A DNA stretch of 64,000 nucleotides from Flaveria trinervia (taxonomy: Eukaryota; Streptophyta; Magnoliopsida; Asterales; Asteraceae). Under the pieces are notes generated by a model. The model ran no database searches. It was not told the DNA's origin and saw nothing but the letters and a program-made list of their open reading frames with translations. The translations under genes and the position numbers were made by a program. The DNA lies in NCBI GenBank assembly GCA_025506515.1, contig CM046443.1, forward strand, positions 42,645,331 to 42,709,330, in the 5' to 3' direction. Shown piece by piece: positions 34,215 through 45,144 of the stretch (its first letter is position 1; each line of letters starts with the position of its first letter).

Positions 34215-35700
34215 TAAGAAGATTGATGAGCCTCTGAAGGATGGATGTTGGGTTGAAGCTATGTAAGGGGAGCTGCTTCAATTCAAAAAGGAAAAGGTTA
34301 GGAACTTATGTCTACACCCTCATGGGAAACTATTACAGGAACCAAATGGGTTTTTAGGAATAAGATGGATGATAAAGGACTTTTCATCAAAAACAAGGCA
34401 AAATTAGTTGTTCAAGGGTACACACAAGAAGAAGGAATTAACTACACATATGTTTTTGCTCATGTAACAAGACCAGAAGCTGTTAGGATATTCTTAGCTT
34501 TTGCTGCATCCAAGAACTTGAAGGTCTACCAACTTGACATCAAGTGTGCTTTTCTCTATAGGGTGATTGATGAAGATGTTTATGTCAAACAACCACCTGG
34601 CTTTGCAGATCCTAATCATCCTGATTATGTTTGTAGGCTTGATAAAGCCCTATACGGTTGTATGAAGCACCAAGGAAGTGGTATGAGACTCTATCTCAAT
34701 ATCTCTTCAAGCATGGATATAGAAGAGGAACTATAGATGGAAGTCTTGATGCTAGTTCAAGTGTATGTAGATGACATCATCTTTGATTCAACTAATGTAA
34801 AGCTCTGCAAAGACTTTGAGAAGCTGATAGTGATAGATTTGAAATGAGTGTCATGGGGGAACTCAATTTCTTTCTAGGAGTTCAAGTGAAGTAAGTTGAA
34901 TATGGCATCTTCATATGTCAGTCAAAGTATGTTTGGGACTACTCAGATATTAAACATGACTAATTGTAAGGTTTTCAAGACACCCATAGCAAGAACCACT
35001 CCCTTGGGCCTGACCTTGAGGGGCAATGTGTGGATGCACACCTCTACAGGGTTATGACTAGGTCTCTTATGTACCTTATAACTAGCAGGCCTGATATCAT
35101 GTTTGGCACATGTGTCTATGCAAGATAACAAGCCAACCCTAAGATATCACACCTTATCACTATCAAGAGAATTTTAAGATATCTCAAAGGTGCCTCAACA
35201 CTTGGCCTTTGGTATCCAAAGAATTAGGATTCCAATCTGTATGCATATACAAATAGTGACTATGATGGAAGCAATATGACTGCAATGTCTGCATTAGAGA
35301 GATGTCATTTCTTGGTAGAAGGTCTGTCTCATGGCAATGGAAGATGTAATCCTATGTCTATGCATCAACTGCAGAAGCTAGATAAATTGTTGTTGCAAGC
35401 TACTATGCTCAAGTGCTTTGGATTCAGAATCAGATGCTAGATTATGGGTTCAACTTTAAGGAGACTTCTATTCATATAGACAACAATATTGCAATCTCTA
35501 TCACAAAATCATGTGCAGCACCTAAGGACAAAACACATCAATATCAGGTATCATTTGATTAGAGATACCTTTGAGAAAGGATTAATCAAACTAGTCAAGG
35601 TTAACACAATGAATAGAATCCTGATCTGTTCACCAAAGCTTTTAATGAACAGAGATTAAAATATCTTCTATCAACTATTGGGATGATTAACTTTGAGTAG
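34215..35700 (+). pseudogene. pol: Element D reverse transcriptase and RNase H remnant
   Basis: RT is well preserved in 34308-34736 (GTKWVFRNKMDDKG, YQLDIKCAFLYRVIDED, VCRLDKALYG). Beyond a stop, QVYVDDIIF near 34755-34785 is the catalytic box. RNase H is poor: TNSDYDGSN replaces the usual SDSDYAG, and the AEY motif region near 35380 is shifted. The frame ends GMINFE at TAG 35698-35700, the same ending position as in B. Confidence 0.83.
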
Positions 35701-36000
35701 ATTTTTCTTAAAATTTAATCATATCTTATTTCTAAAATTTTTGTGTCCTTAATCTGTCTATATCTATCACCATTCCTAAGCCCTTGTTTTATTTTGAAGT
35801 AAAATTCTTTTTGAAGACATTTCATAGATCTTTGATAATTTCTCTTTGGAAGATATGTTCTTACTTTCGGAAGATTTACGACTTTTGAGAAAACTACTTT
35901 TGGGCAAAAAGCAAACTACTTTTTCAGAGGTGGGACCGACATCCAGATTTCAAGTTTATCCTCTTTCATTAACTTTGTCTAAGATCCATTTTATATATAA
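35701..36000 (+). promoter_or_regulatory. Element D spacer and TATA-like box of putative internal promoter
   Basis: TATATATAA (35993-36000 and next base) is followed by CCCAATGGTTCCC and a CT-rich leader, and lies about 110 bp before ATG 36104. B conserves the box and the sequence around it. The spacer has only a few CTTTCGGAAG/CTTTGGAAG words (35845-35885), far fewer than B. Confidence 0.45.
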
Positions 36001-36103
36001 ACCCAATGGTTCCCCTCATTCTTTATCATTTTCATTTCCTCCCAAACCTAAATTCCCAAAATTGTGTTGTGTCTTCATTTCCTTCATCTCGAAGCTATCT
36101 AAA

Positions 36104-39100
36104 ATGGCCAACCTCAACTGCAGAAATGACTCAAACTTCTCCATGCAGTTACATAGGCAATACAATCAGTTGCTTTGTTACACTCTAAGAAAGATCCTCA
36201 TTTCTCATAGGGTTGTTAGTTTTGGCTCTATCCAACTATTCCACCTCCGTTACCATTGATCATGTTCTTTATGAGGATCATTTGCTTGATTTCGGAACAC
36301 CTATCAAGAGGTCATTATGGATAGAGAGAAGGCACTATCTACTACAGTGCAGGGGAGGATAATCTTCATCACTACAGCCATCATCAACACCCACCTTCAG
36401 CTAGATGATGAGGAAGGTGAATTTTCCTTCCTCAAAGAAGTTGTAAACCACTCCTTTGAGCAGATGGGCTATAAAGGAGATTTCTCTATCAATACCTTCA
36501 GGAAAGGAAGGTCTCGTCCCAGTGGAAGTACTTACTTCATGTGGTAATCTCCAGCTTGTCCAACAAGCATGGGGGCTGGGACCAGATTCCTGAAGATCTC
36601 TCCTTCATAGCGCATGGAATGGCTTAGGGAGTCAAATTCAAGCACTCTCAGTTTGTTTATAGAAATTTGCTTGCTAACTTAGACTTCTTAGAATATTACA
36701 TGTTTCCTAGATATATGTTCAAAACATTCTCAACTATGAACTGGGCTCACAGTTGAGGGAAATAGGTAATGTTCTTAAATTGGGACAGATGAAGCCTCAC
36801 ATATTTAAAATTTTGAAGAAGCCAATTGTTGGCTTCTCTGGGGTAGAAACAGCCCTTGTCCCTAAAATGTTAGAGCTCATTGCTCAAGGTGAGAACCTTG
36901 CAATACAAGCTAGTGTTGAACCCACACCCTCAACCATCAAAACAGCCACAAATCACCCTCACCTACCAAAGAAAATCCAAACGAACCCCTGTACAAGCTA
37001 CTTAGTCTGTGCAGGCCCCCATACTACTACCCACACAGGAGGAAGTGGACATTAGAGCTCCCACTTCACCTGAGGAGTAAACCACTCTCATCTACTCAAG
37101 AATCAGTGTTGAGGTTCCTCATGCTCAGCCTGATAAGCACACTAGCCTAATAGCCTTAAACCTTTACTCTGAGTCTCAACACTCATGTCAACAACCTTCA
37201 GGGGAAAGCTACCATCCCCAGCCTTTAGATCTCAACCAACCAATCCCTAGTCTTGATTTCTATGATGACAAAGACTTGGGATTCAGTGAGTACCATTAGT
37301 CTCTCGAATCTTCCCCTACTTAAAGAGAGATGAGTGCTCCTAACTCTCCCTTGTCTAGCCCACATCTTCTACCTACCATTGAGGGGATCTCCTTGACCTG
37401 TTTAGGAGGTCCATATGGAGAGGCTCTTACTTTTGCAAGTGATTACATCTTTAAGACCTAAACCATAGCAACTCAATCCACTAATACTCCATCTGAAGTG
37501 GTTAGTGAGAAGAGGAAGACCAGTAGCCAAGAATATGATGGTGGTGATAAGACTGAGGACTTTGGTCTAATTATCTTATCCCCACTAAATCTTCCGATGA
37601 AGAAGAGGGGAATTTGAGACTAAAGGTGCAAAAACTATCAATAACATGCACCTATTTAGTCTCTAAGGTTAGTCACTTGGAATCTCAAGTAACTAACCTA
37701 CATATAGGGTCAATGATCAGCAACTTGAGATATCTTATCTGAAGGAGAAACTAGCTACTAGACCTTTAAGAAAAGCTTAACTAGGAACACAAGAACCTGT
37801 TGATGTAATGACCTAACTCCTAGCTCACCTATGCAAGAGGGTGATGCTACTAAAAGGGGGAGAAAGTCAATACAATTACAGATTCTAGGATTTCCTCACA
37901 GAGTATGGACACTAAGGACTCACCATCCTTACTTGCAGTTGTTCATACTTAGCAACTTCCTCAAGTTCACATTGATGTGGACTATATAGACTCTCTCATT
38001 TAGAGTGTCTTTGAGGACGGCATACGAAGGGCTGTGTCATCTCCACCTCAAAGAACTTCTGACTACATCATAGCGTGGATGTATGATGCTGATAGAAGAG
38101 CCCTTATTCTTCAAAGAGTTCAAGGGCAGCAAGAGGTCTTCAACTTTCAGACCTTGAACTACTATGAACGTTTTGACCTTATCAACATGCCACTTTTCAA
38201 CCCAGGCCATTCTAGACAACCTGACAAGTTGGCTAAAAGACTCAAGATAGGATTACTGAAGAGTTTAGCTTGAGAAGGAGACAAAGGCAATCAAGCAATG
38301 TCATTGGTCAACTAGATGTTGAGGCAGAACCTGAGATTAGCTTCAAAGGGAAAACCTTGACTGAAGGCCTAGTGATGGAACCTGACAGCCCTGTCATACC
38401 TACAACTAATTCGGAAATCCATTCCCTTGATCAGATACCTACTCGTGAAGGTGTATCTCAACCTCTCTCTAGCTAGAGCATGGATGCTACTCTAAGCAAT
38501 AAAGGCCAAAGCTCTCTTCACCCTGAGACACAAAGTTCTGGGAGTGACAAAGGGAAAAGGAAAATGACTCTTAAGGAGATTAAGGAGGAGGAGAGAGAGA
38601 GAGAGGAAATAGAAGCTAACGAGAAGGTTCCTCTGCATGGTCTGTTGACTTCAAGGAAGCTACAATGAAGGCTGCTCCCTGACCAAACACTCAAAATGAT
38701 GAAATAAGGGCCGTCAGATTGCTTACTTACAAACCTGGAACTATAATATTGATAATATCATCTCCTACACTCAAAATGACGAGTTAAGGGTAGTTAGGAT
38801 TGCTTACTTACATACCAGGAACTATAATATTGATAATATTATCTACATCCCCTTAGAAGAATTGAATGAACTGGCTGACATGGAATTGTCAAGAGAGATG
38901 AAGGAGGAAGAGGATGCAAGATTGCTACATCAAATCAAGGAAGAAAATAGACTGAAAAGGCTCTACAAACATCTTCCTACTTTCTCACCGGTTCAAGAAA
39001 GTCATGCGTCAGAGACTATGGCTCCACAAGATCCTCAAGTAGAAAAAGAAATTAATAGGATCAACATGATCAACTACCTGAGTGCCACATGTCTCTATCA

Positions 39101-39990
39101 GGCAGAACACTTCTTCCCTTGTCCTTTGAGTACATGAGTTTGAGTATCTCAAGCAACTTGAACTTCAAGTGCTCAAAGAATGAAATGCAACAAAGAGAAA
39201 GTTGAGGGAATAAGCAGCCAAGATAAGATCCATCATCCAGAAGCATCAAAAGAAGTCTCCAGATAGGTAAAGGATGATAAGCTTTTGAAGCTACATGGAT
39301 TCTCTGGAAGGAGAGTTTGCCCTTTGTCTCTATCCACTATGGATGCATATTAGAGTGATCAAGCAGAAGATTAAAATAGGAGAAATTGTTGACATACACT
39401 CCCCACCAAGTCAGGTCCTTCAAGAAGTGGAGGTAAGGGTTGAACCATTTGAGATAACACAACCTGGACCTCTTGCTGAATCTCAGCAATCTTCGTCTTC
39501 TGATCCATAGCAGGGTTCTGTCCCATCTTAATCTAAACCTGTGAGAGAGGAAAACCCAACTAAGAAGGACATGGATGATTAACAAGGTGTTGCAGGCTAG
39601 TCTTCTTAGTTAAAAGTGTAAAGAGGAGAAAAATGATGGCTTCTAAACAAAGTCTAAAAAGAAGAAGAAAGAGGCATCCATCTCTAAACCTCAGATGAGT
39701 CACAACATCCTGAGGATATGCAACAAGAGGAAGCTCCACCAACTCCAATCCAAGTAGCTCCTTTGGCATCAGGAAGACCTATCTTATCCTGGACTTATAC
39801 TACTAATCCAGAGAGATGGCATGTGATCAAAGATCAAGGTATTGAAGATGTCTAAACATAGCAAGACATGTTCAGTCTACCTCTGCATAATCTCTTTGAG
39901 ATGAGAATACACTATGGGAGTCTGAATGATTGTAATCATCTTATGAAGAATGGCATGGCCATCATTATAATGAGGACTGTAAATATCTAA
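36104..39990 (+). pseudogene. Element D 3' ORF remnant (function unknown)
   Basis: ATG at 36104 (MANLNCRNDSNFSMQL), shifting frame within 100 bp. Recognisable parts: GWDQIPEDLSFIAHGM (about 36575-36620) and LEYYMFPRYM (about 36690), which align with SSWDQM and the region after it in C; 36753-37055 (KLGQMKPHIFKILKKPIVGF); 38034-38273 (TSDYIIAWMYDADRRALILQ); 38480-39137 (Lys/Glu-rich, long charged helix). It ends in TAA 39988-39990, about 30 bp before the polypurine tract. An 80-bp tandem duplication (38687-38846) adds a frameshift. No membrane span seen. The distant likeness to the C/H/I frame is by pattern only. Confidence 0.68.
38687..38846 (+). repeat. 80-bp tandem duplication inside element D 3' ORF
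   Basis: Two adjacent 80-bp units, each starting ACACTCAAAATGA and containing GGAACTATAATATTGATAAT, differ at several positions. Element B has a single copy at the matching place (5340-5430). Eighty is not a multiple of three, so the frame is broken. Confidence 0.85.
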
Positions 39991-40020
39991 AGTCTTCAAA
40001 TGTTTTGGTAGCATCAGCCT

Positions 40021-40030
40021 AGGGGGAGTT
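40021..40030 (+). promoter_or_regulatory. Element D polypurine tract
   Basis: AGGGGGAGTT directly before the LTR start TGTAAGGTTTG. Confidence 0.87.
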
Positions 40031-40803
40031 TGTAAGGTTTGATATAAGGCTAATGCAATCCAAAACATCCAAAGTCTATCCTGCATGCATCCGCAGAAGT
40101 ACAAAGTAGAATGCTTTGGAAGTTTCAAACTCTGCCTTTGAAAATATTCAAAGTGTGAATTCTTCCAAAGCCAAGAACAATATTTTCCGAAGCCAAACAT
40201 GAAGTCTTCTGAAGCTTCAAAGACAAAGTCTTCCAAAGCCAACATATGAAGACAGATTTCTTCTAAAGACTTTTGAGTACATGCTTTATCTAATGTACCT
40301 TTTACCATAAAGTTGAACCATCTTTCCGCTGCAACTCCGTTTGACTCACCAACTTTCATAAGTTGGTGAAAGGTCCATGCTTTTGGTAAACTATACATTG
40401 AGGTCTTGAGTTTGTTTCTTTTACTTTATGAACTTTTATCCTTTTGTAATATATTAGGATGTGAGCTATGGCATGTCATAGTCACTTGTCAAAAGGCAAT
40501 CTGTCTTTTGACTCTACATTGATTTTGTTGTTGTCTAAATAATGTATCCAACTGGACTTCAAAGTATAGCTAGATGTAGGATGTAGTATAAGTATCACGG
40601 GTCCTTTGTATCTTTTCTCATGCTTTGTAAAACTTGTAAGGAACTTGAGAGCAATATACAACATTTTTAAAAACCAAACACTTGTTGTTCTGTTCTTGTT
40701 CTTGTTTATTCTGTCTCTTTATTACTGTGTTTCTTTGTATAAAGTGTAACTGGTTACTAGTTCCATGTTTCTTTGTATCAAAGTGTAACTGGTTACTAGT
40801 TCC
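40031..40803 (+). repeat. Element D 3' LTR, 3'-truncated
   Basis: Begins TGTAAGGTTTGATATAAGG. CTTCCAAAG/TTCCGAAG words lie at 40160-40240, and the GGTCCATGCTTTTGG block near 40371. The last 39-40 bp segment (GTTTCTTTGTATAAAGTG to CTAGTTCCAT) is duplicated in tandem (about 40728-40805). The terminal 95 bp or so seen in the 5' LTR are missing. Confidence 0.85.
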
Positions 40804-41283
40804 ATGTAGAGTCAAAAGGCCAATTGCCTTTTGACTAGTGACTATGACATGCCATAGCTCACATCTTATATACAAAAATGATAATAGTACATAAAGTAGA
40901 AAGAAAAAGGACTCAAGACTTTAATGTACAGTTACAAAAAGCATGGACCTTTTTACCAACTTATGTAAGTTGGTGACTAAACAGAGTTCTAGCAGCAAGT
41001 GGTTCAGCTTTATGGTAAAGTACATGAGATAAAGCATGTGTTCAAAAGTCTTTGAAAGAAATCTGTCTTCCCTTATTGGCTTCAGAAGACTTTGTCTTTG
41101 AAGCTTCAGAAGACTTCACTTTTGGTTTTGGAAGATATTGGTATTGGCTTCAAAAGAATTTACACATAGAATAAATCTAGTGCATGGTATAAAACTTCTA
41201 AAGCATTTCTACTCTATCTTTAGTGCATGTATGCAGGAAAGACTTTGGATTATAGGTGCATCAACCTTACATAAAACCTTACA
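40804..41283 (-). repeat. Antisense LTR remnant of the B/D family
   Basis: On the minus strand it starts TGTAAGGTTTTATGTAAGG at 41283 and runs to mid-LTR at about 40804. The LTR 3' part is missing. It faces the D 3' LTR head-on. The right neighbour is element F, so this is the outer end of an antisense element that had inserted into F and was otherwise lost. Confidence 0.83.
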
Positions 41284-42345
41284 TGGTTGTTCCATTTCTT
41301 TATCGAATAATTTAAGATGTAATGATGATATTTCAAGTGCTTGTGTGAATAAAGTTATGGATGATTCTGTTATTACTCGTAATGATAAAACAAAAGGAAA
41401 CTGCTTTGAAAAGTTATTTCCTCATCCATACCATATATTACCCCAACTAAAATTTCACAAATGTAATGAAGGGTAACACCTTCTTCATGTGCTAGTACTA
41501 GTGGTACAAGTACTTCAAGTACTTCAAACATTGATACACCAGCATCTACAAAATCATTCCTTAAAAGACAAATCAGAAATAGAGAAATGTATGACACTTA
41601 CAGTGATATTGACTCCAGTTTATCTGCATGTGATGAGGAAATCTGTATAGATAAAAGCCCTAATTTTCTGCATAATAAACCTAGATTAAAATCTCATTTC
41701 TTTAGATGTGGTAAAGATAGTCATGTAGTTAAAAATTGTCTTGAGCTCTGTATATAAGAATTCTTTTGGCAGTAAATTAACTAATATTGTTAATAATTTC
41801 TTTTGTATAAAATCACCTTTACTAAAACCTAAAGTTGTTCAAACATGGGTTCCAGTTTCAAATGGTTAAATTGTTCATTCTCTTTTTGCAGGAGTTGCCA
41901 CTAAAGCTGTAAATAGTTTTTGGCACGTTGATATGGATGCACTAGACATATGACCGGGTTGAAAGAATTGTTGTCTAATTATCATATTTTCAATGGAGGG
42001 TATGCACCATTTACTGGTGACAAGAAAGGTGGTAAGATGATTGGTCAAGGCGAGGCATAAAGTAGATCTCTCACTTTGTAAAAAGTCAACTTTGTGCCTG
42101 AGCTAGTGTTCAACTTATTACGTGTCTCTCAAATCTATGATAAACTCATTCTAGTTTTATTTCTCTCAAATGAATACTTATTTCTAAAGTTATGGTTTAA
42201 TATCTCTGATGAGATGGTGTTAATGCGAGCCCCGAGAAAGAATGATACTTATCTTCTTGGTATGGATTCCAAAGAATCCTCTTCCACTGTTACTTTCCTA
42301 GTATCAAAAGCATCACCCTTTGAATCCTTTTTATGGCATCGATGA
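41284..42345 (+). pseudogene. gag-pol: Element F gag end, protease and pre-integrase remnant
   Basis: The zinc knuckle near 41695-41745 (FFRCGKDSHVVKNC) has lost its first cysteine. A WVPVSNG end (about 41850-41870) precedes the protease. The protease site is WHVDMDALD (about 41922-41950) in place of a DSG triplet, with a frameshift before the following MTG-like bases. The segment 42094-42345 carries RVSQIYDK and VSKASPFESFLWHR, the GAG-pre-integrase histidine region. Confidence 0.75.
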
Positions 42346-43560
42346 TTAGTTCATGTTAATTTCAAATATATTATAAAATTGGTTAAAAACATTCTTGTTA
42401 AGGGATTACCATTAAAAGATTTTTCTATTGTTGAAAAGTGTATGGCTTGTGCCGAAGGAAAACAACACAAAAAACCTCACAAGACAAAACTTGAAAACCC
42501 TATTTCTAATCCACTCGAGTTGTTACATACTCATTCGTTTGGCCCAATCAGCGTAAAATCATTGCTAAGAAATCCTTTTGTCTTGTGTTACACATGATTT
42601 CTGGGCGAGATTCTCAGCTCATAAAGGAGAAATATCTGAAAAGTTGCATAAATTAATTCTTTCAATCGAAATGATAACCAAAAGGAAGGTCATGGGTATT
42701 CGAAGTGAAAACGATACTAAGATCAGAAATCATATCTTTGACTCATTCTGTGCAAACAAAGGAATTTTAAGACAATTCAGTGCAGCCAGAACACCCCAAC
42801 AAAATGGTGTTGCTGAGAGAAGAATCGCACCTTAATTGAAGCTGCTCGTACAATGCTGATCAAATCTGCAGCCAATCATCTTATGGGCTGAAGCGGTGAA
42901 TTGTGCATCTTATGTTCTTAATAGAGTTTTGATTATGAAAGATAAGATGAAAACTCCTTATAAATTGTTTCATAGACTGAAGCCATTGATCGATTTCTTT
43001 CATCCATTTAGATGTTCTTGTACCTTGCTAAACACTCATTCACAGAAGTCAAAATTTGGAGCTATGTCATATGAACGTTACTTCGTTGGTTACTCATCTT
43101 CTTAGAAGCTTACAGTGTGTATAACAAGAGAACACACATAGTGCAAGAGTCATTTTATGTTGACTAGCAGGAATCTAATTCTTCAGATGCTAGAACCGAA
43201 CTTGCATGATTCTTTGACACAACATTGTTTTTAACTCCTTCAATCTTCTAATTTTTACGATGATGCGTCCTTTTCTAATGTTTAAACGAACATTATTCCA
43301 TCAGATCAATTACCTCCAGATCTTCCCAACTCATAAAATGAACTTTCGACCTTAATTGACCATACATCTTCATATCCCTTTGACATTCCACCCCTATCCA
43401 TTTCAGCCCCTACTCCTTCAACCCCAACCTCCACCCCATCTCAATTCTCTCAAACCATTCAATCACCTCAACCTATCCAACCGCATTCTCTTCTATTATC
43501 TATTCAACATCAACTCATTTTCCCACCCCAACCTAATTCATTATCTTTAACCACTAATTT
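42346..43560 (+). pseudogene. pol: Element F integrase remnant and linker
   Basis: The zinc cysteines CMACAEGKQHKK are in 42379-42597, but the first catalytic position reads HTHSFGP instead of HMDLFGP. RSENDTKIRNHIF (42578-42835) keeps acidic residues, with Glu at the second Asp position. TPQQNGVAERR is intact. 42896-43105 is the C-terminal part (NCASYVLNRVLI, ERYFVGYSS). 43110-43560 is a degenerate linker with a Pro/His/Gln-rich run at 43356-43550. Confidence 0.78.
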
Positions 43561-44277
43561 TAAATCTTTGAAAGACCATCCTTGTGATAATATTATTGGA
43601 TCTATTACTAATGGTTTTAGGACATGGATTCAATCTGGTTTGATAAACATGTGCAAGTTTTCTTATTTCATATCTCAGACTGTTTCAAAGAATGTTCATG
43701 CAGTTATTAGGATCCTTGCTAGGTTACGTCCATGCAATTGAACTTCAACAATTCAGGAAACTTAAAGTATGGACAGTTGTTGATCTTCCACCAAACACAT
43801 GTCCAATCAGGACAAAATGGGTGTTCAAAGACAAACTAGATGATTGTGGCATAGTGGTGAGGAACAAGTTTAGGTTAGTGGTTTAAGGATTTGCTCAAGA
43901 AGAAGGGATTACTTACATGGAAGTATTGGCTCCCGTGGCTCGTCTAGAAGCAATCCACATTTTTCATGCTCATGATTCCCACAAACATTTCAAAGTCTAT
44001 CAGATGGATGTCAAATGTGATTTTCTTTATGGAGATATTGATGAAGAGATCTATGTGTGTCAACCACCAGTGTTTGAGGATCTAGATTATCCTGATAAAG
44101 TACACAAACTTGATAAATCTCTTTATGGTTTACATAAAGCTCCTCGCATCTAGTATGATACTCTTACACAATATCTTCTAAGCAATGGTATTTCTCATGC
44201 CACTATCAATATGACTTTATTCAAGAAAGAAGTGTATGGTGAGATGTTAATCGTGCAAGTCTATGTTGATGACATTA
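43561..44277 (+). pseudogene. pol: Element F reverse transcriptase, truncated at the YVDD box
   Basis: ELQQFRKLKVWTVVDLPPN and RTKWVFKDKLDD lie in 43692-43886, YQMDVKCDFLYGDIDEEIY and VHKLDKSLYG in 43917-44153. The sequence reaches QVYVDDI at about 44257-44276, then switches to the LTR of G. Lys-Arg substitutions and a few in-frame stops are present. RNase H is not in the window. Confidence 0.82.
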
Positions 44278-45133
44278 TGAAGATCATGTATATGTTGGAC
44301 TCACCTTAGATTAGATTGTTTATATTACTTTGTAATAGGTCTAATGTTAGTTTACTTTTGTATGTATTTAGTTTAATTTTGTAGTCCACCAAAACTGTTA
44401 CGGATCGTGTACTGAACGATGTACTAACTGATTAACGTGTATACCGAACCAAATAGTGCGGAATCCTATTTGATTGGCGATCCAATCGGTGAGAACGCAC
44501 GTAGAAACAATTATGTATTGAATCTAACGTTAAGAATCGATTAGGGATCGATCTACTGTGATCTATGAACTTGGAGTATGATCTTAGAGGTCTCTGGATG
44601 GCTAGGGTGCGCCTGGAGTCGAAGTGTGTATAATGCTTCTTTTTTTCCACGAATTAGGTGGTATTTATAGGTTAGGGTTGCTCATTCGGGCGACTGAACC
44701 ATTAGCTTGGTTCATTCGTGCGATTGAGCCATGCGGTTGATCCATTCGCACGACTGAGTGTTTAGTCATGCGACTGAGTCAGTCGCATGAAGTTGTTCAG
44801 GCGTATGGACTATTTAGGTGCATGGACACTTAGTCGCATGGCCATTCGGACGTATGACCACTGTTGGGGTGCATGGTCCAGTCGGACGCATGAGAACTTC
44901 ACTTAACCAAGTTTGAATGTATTCATTGTTATAACATTATGCATATCAGTTCAAACAATCACAAACCTATATAATCTAGTCAATATGCGTTACACAACTC
45001 ATTAATGAAATATTAAACATTATAAATCACAACCAAACATTTTCATTTCACTAATTACCCAAGCATTACATAAGAGTAAGACATTCAAGACATATTACAT
45101 TAAGATCCAAATCTAGGTACATATGTATCAACA
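44278..45133 (-). repeat. Element G 3' LTR (856 bp)
   Basis: The minus strand starts TGTTGATACATATGTACC (at 45133) and ends ACATGATCTTCA (at 44278), the same termini as A. It contains the AGTCG/CGACT palindromic unit array (about 44690-44900) and TATAAATA (44662-44669 on the plus strand as TATTTATA). Downstream it keeps CACCTAATTCGTGG in common with A. Longer than A's LTR by 118 bp. The left flank ends CATTA (44273-44277), the expected duplication. Confidence 0.88.
44662..44900 (-). promoter_or_regulatory. Element G LTR promoter: TATA box and palindrome array
   Basis: TATTTATA on the plus strand (44662-44669) is the TATA box on the minus strand. Its upstream side (44690-44900) repeats CATGCGACTGA, CAGTCGCATGA and CGTGCGAATGG variants of the unit seen in A. 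Only the motif and the immediate TATA context are conserved between the two LTRs; order and number of units differ. Confidence 0.6.
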
Positions 45134-45144
45134 AACTCCCCCTT
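45134..45144 (-). promoter_or_regulatory. Element G polypurine tract
   Basis: The plus strand reads AACTCCCCCTT; the minus strand AAGGGGGAGTT precedes TGTTGATACA. Same word as A, C and D. Confidence 0.87.

Larger units (their letters stand above)
29101..40803 (+). mobile_element. Element D: copia with 3' ORF, both LTRs truncated
   Basis: Order: 5'-truncated LTR (29101-29583), primer binding site, gag (ATG 29670), two zinc knuckles, protease, integrase, RT, RNase H (stop 35698-35700), short spacer with TATA-like box, 3' ORF (36104-39990), polypurine tract (40021-40030) and 3'-truncated LTR (40031-40803). Same family as B, opposite strand. Heavily mutated: protease, integrase and zinc-knuckle residues are replaced. 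It is bounded left by fragment E and right by an antisense LTR remnant, with short shared bases at both joins. Confidence 0.9.
41284..44277 (+). mobile_element. Element F: internal fragment of an older copia, cut at both ends
   Basis: Gag end, protease, integrase and RT in plus orientation, no LTR in the window. The left end abuts the antisense LTR start at 41283. The right end stops inside the RT active site where the LTR of G begins at 44278. It appears to be the oldest recipient for the insertions around it; its missing halves should lie outside this nest. Confidence 0.83.

Noticed and set aside
40160..40240. Heat-shock elements in the D LTR (GAAGCTTC and neighbours)
   Set aside because: Only isolated GAAnnTTC pairs; spacing of further units is wrong for a three-unit element. 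The palindromic family word explains the pattern better.
43356..43550. Pro/His-rich frame as a separate small gene
   Set aside because: It lies in the integrase-RT linker of F, which is normally low complexity and poorly conserved.
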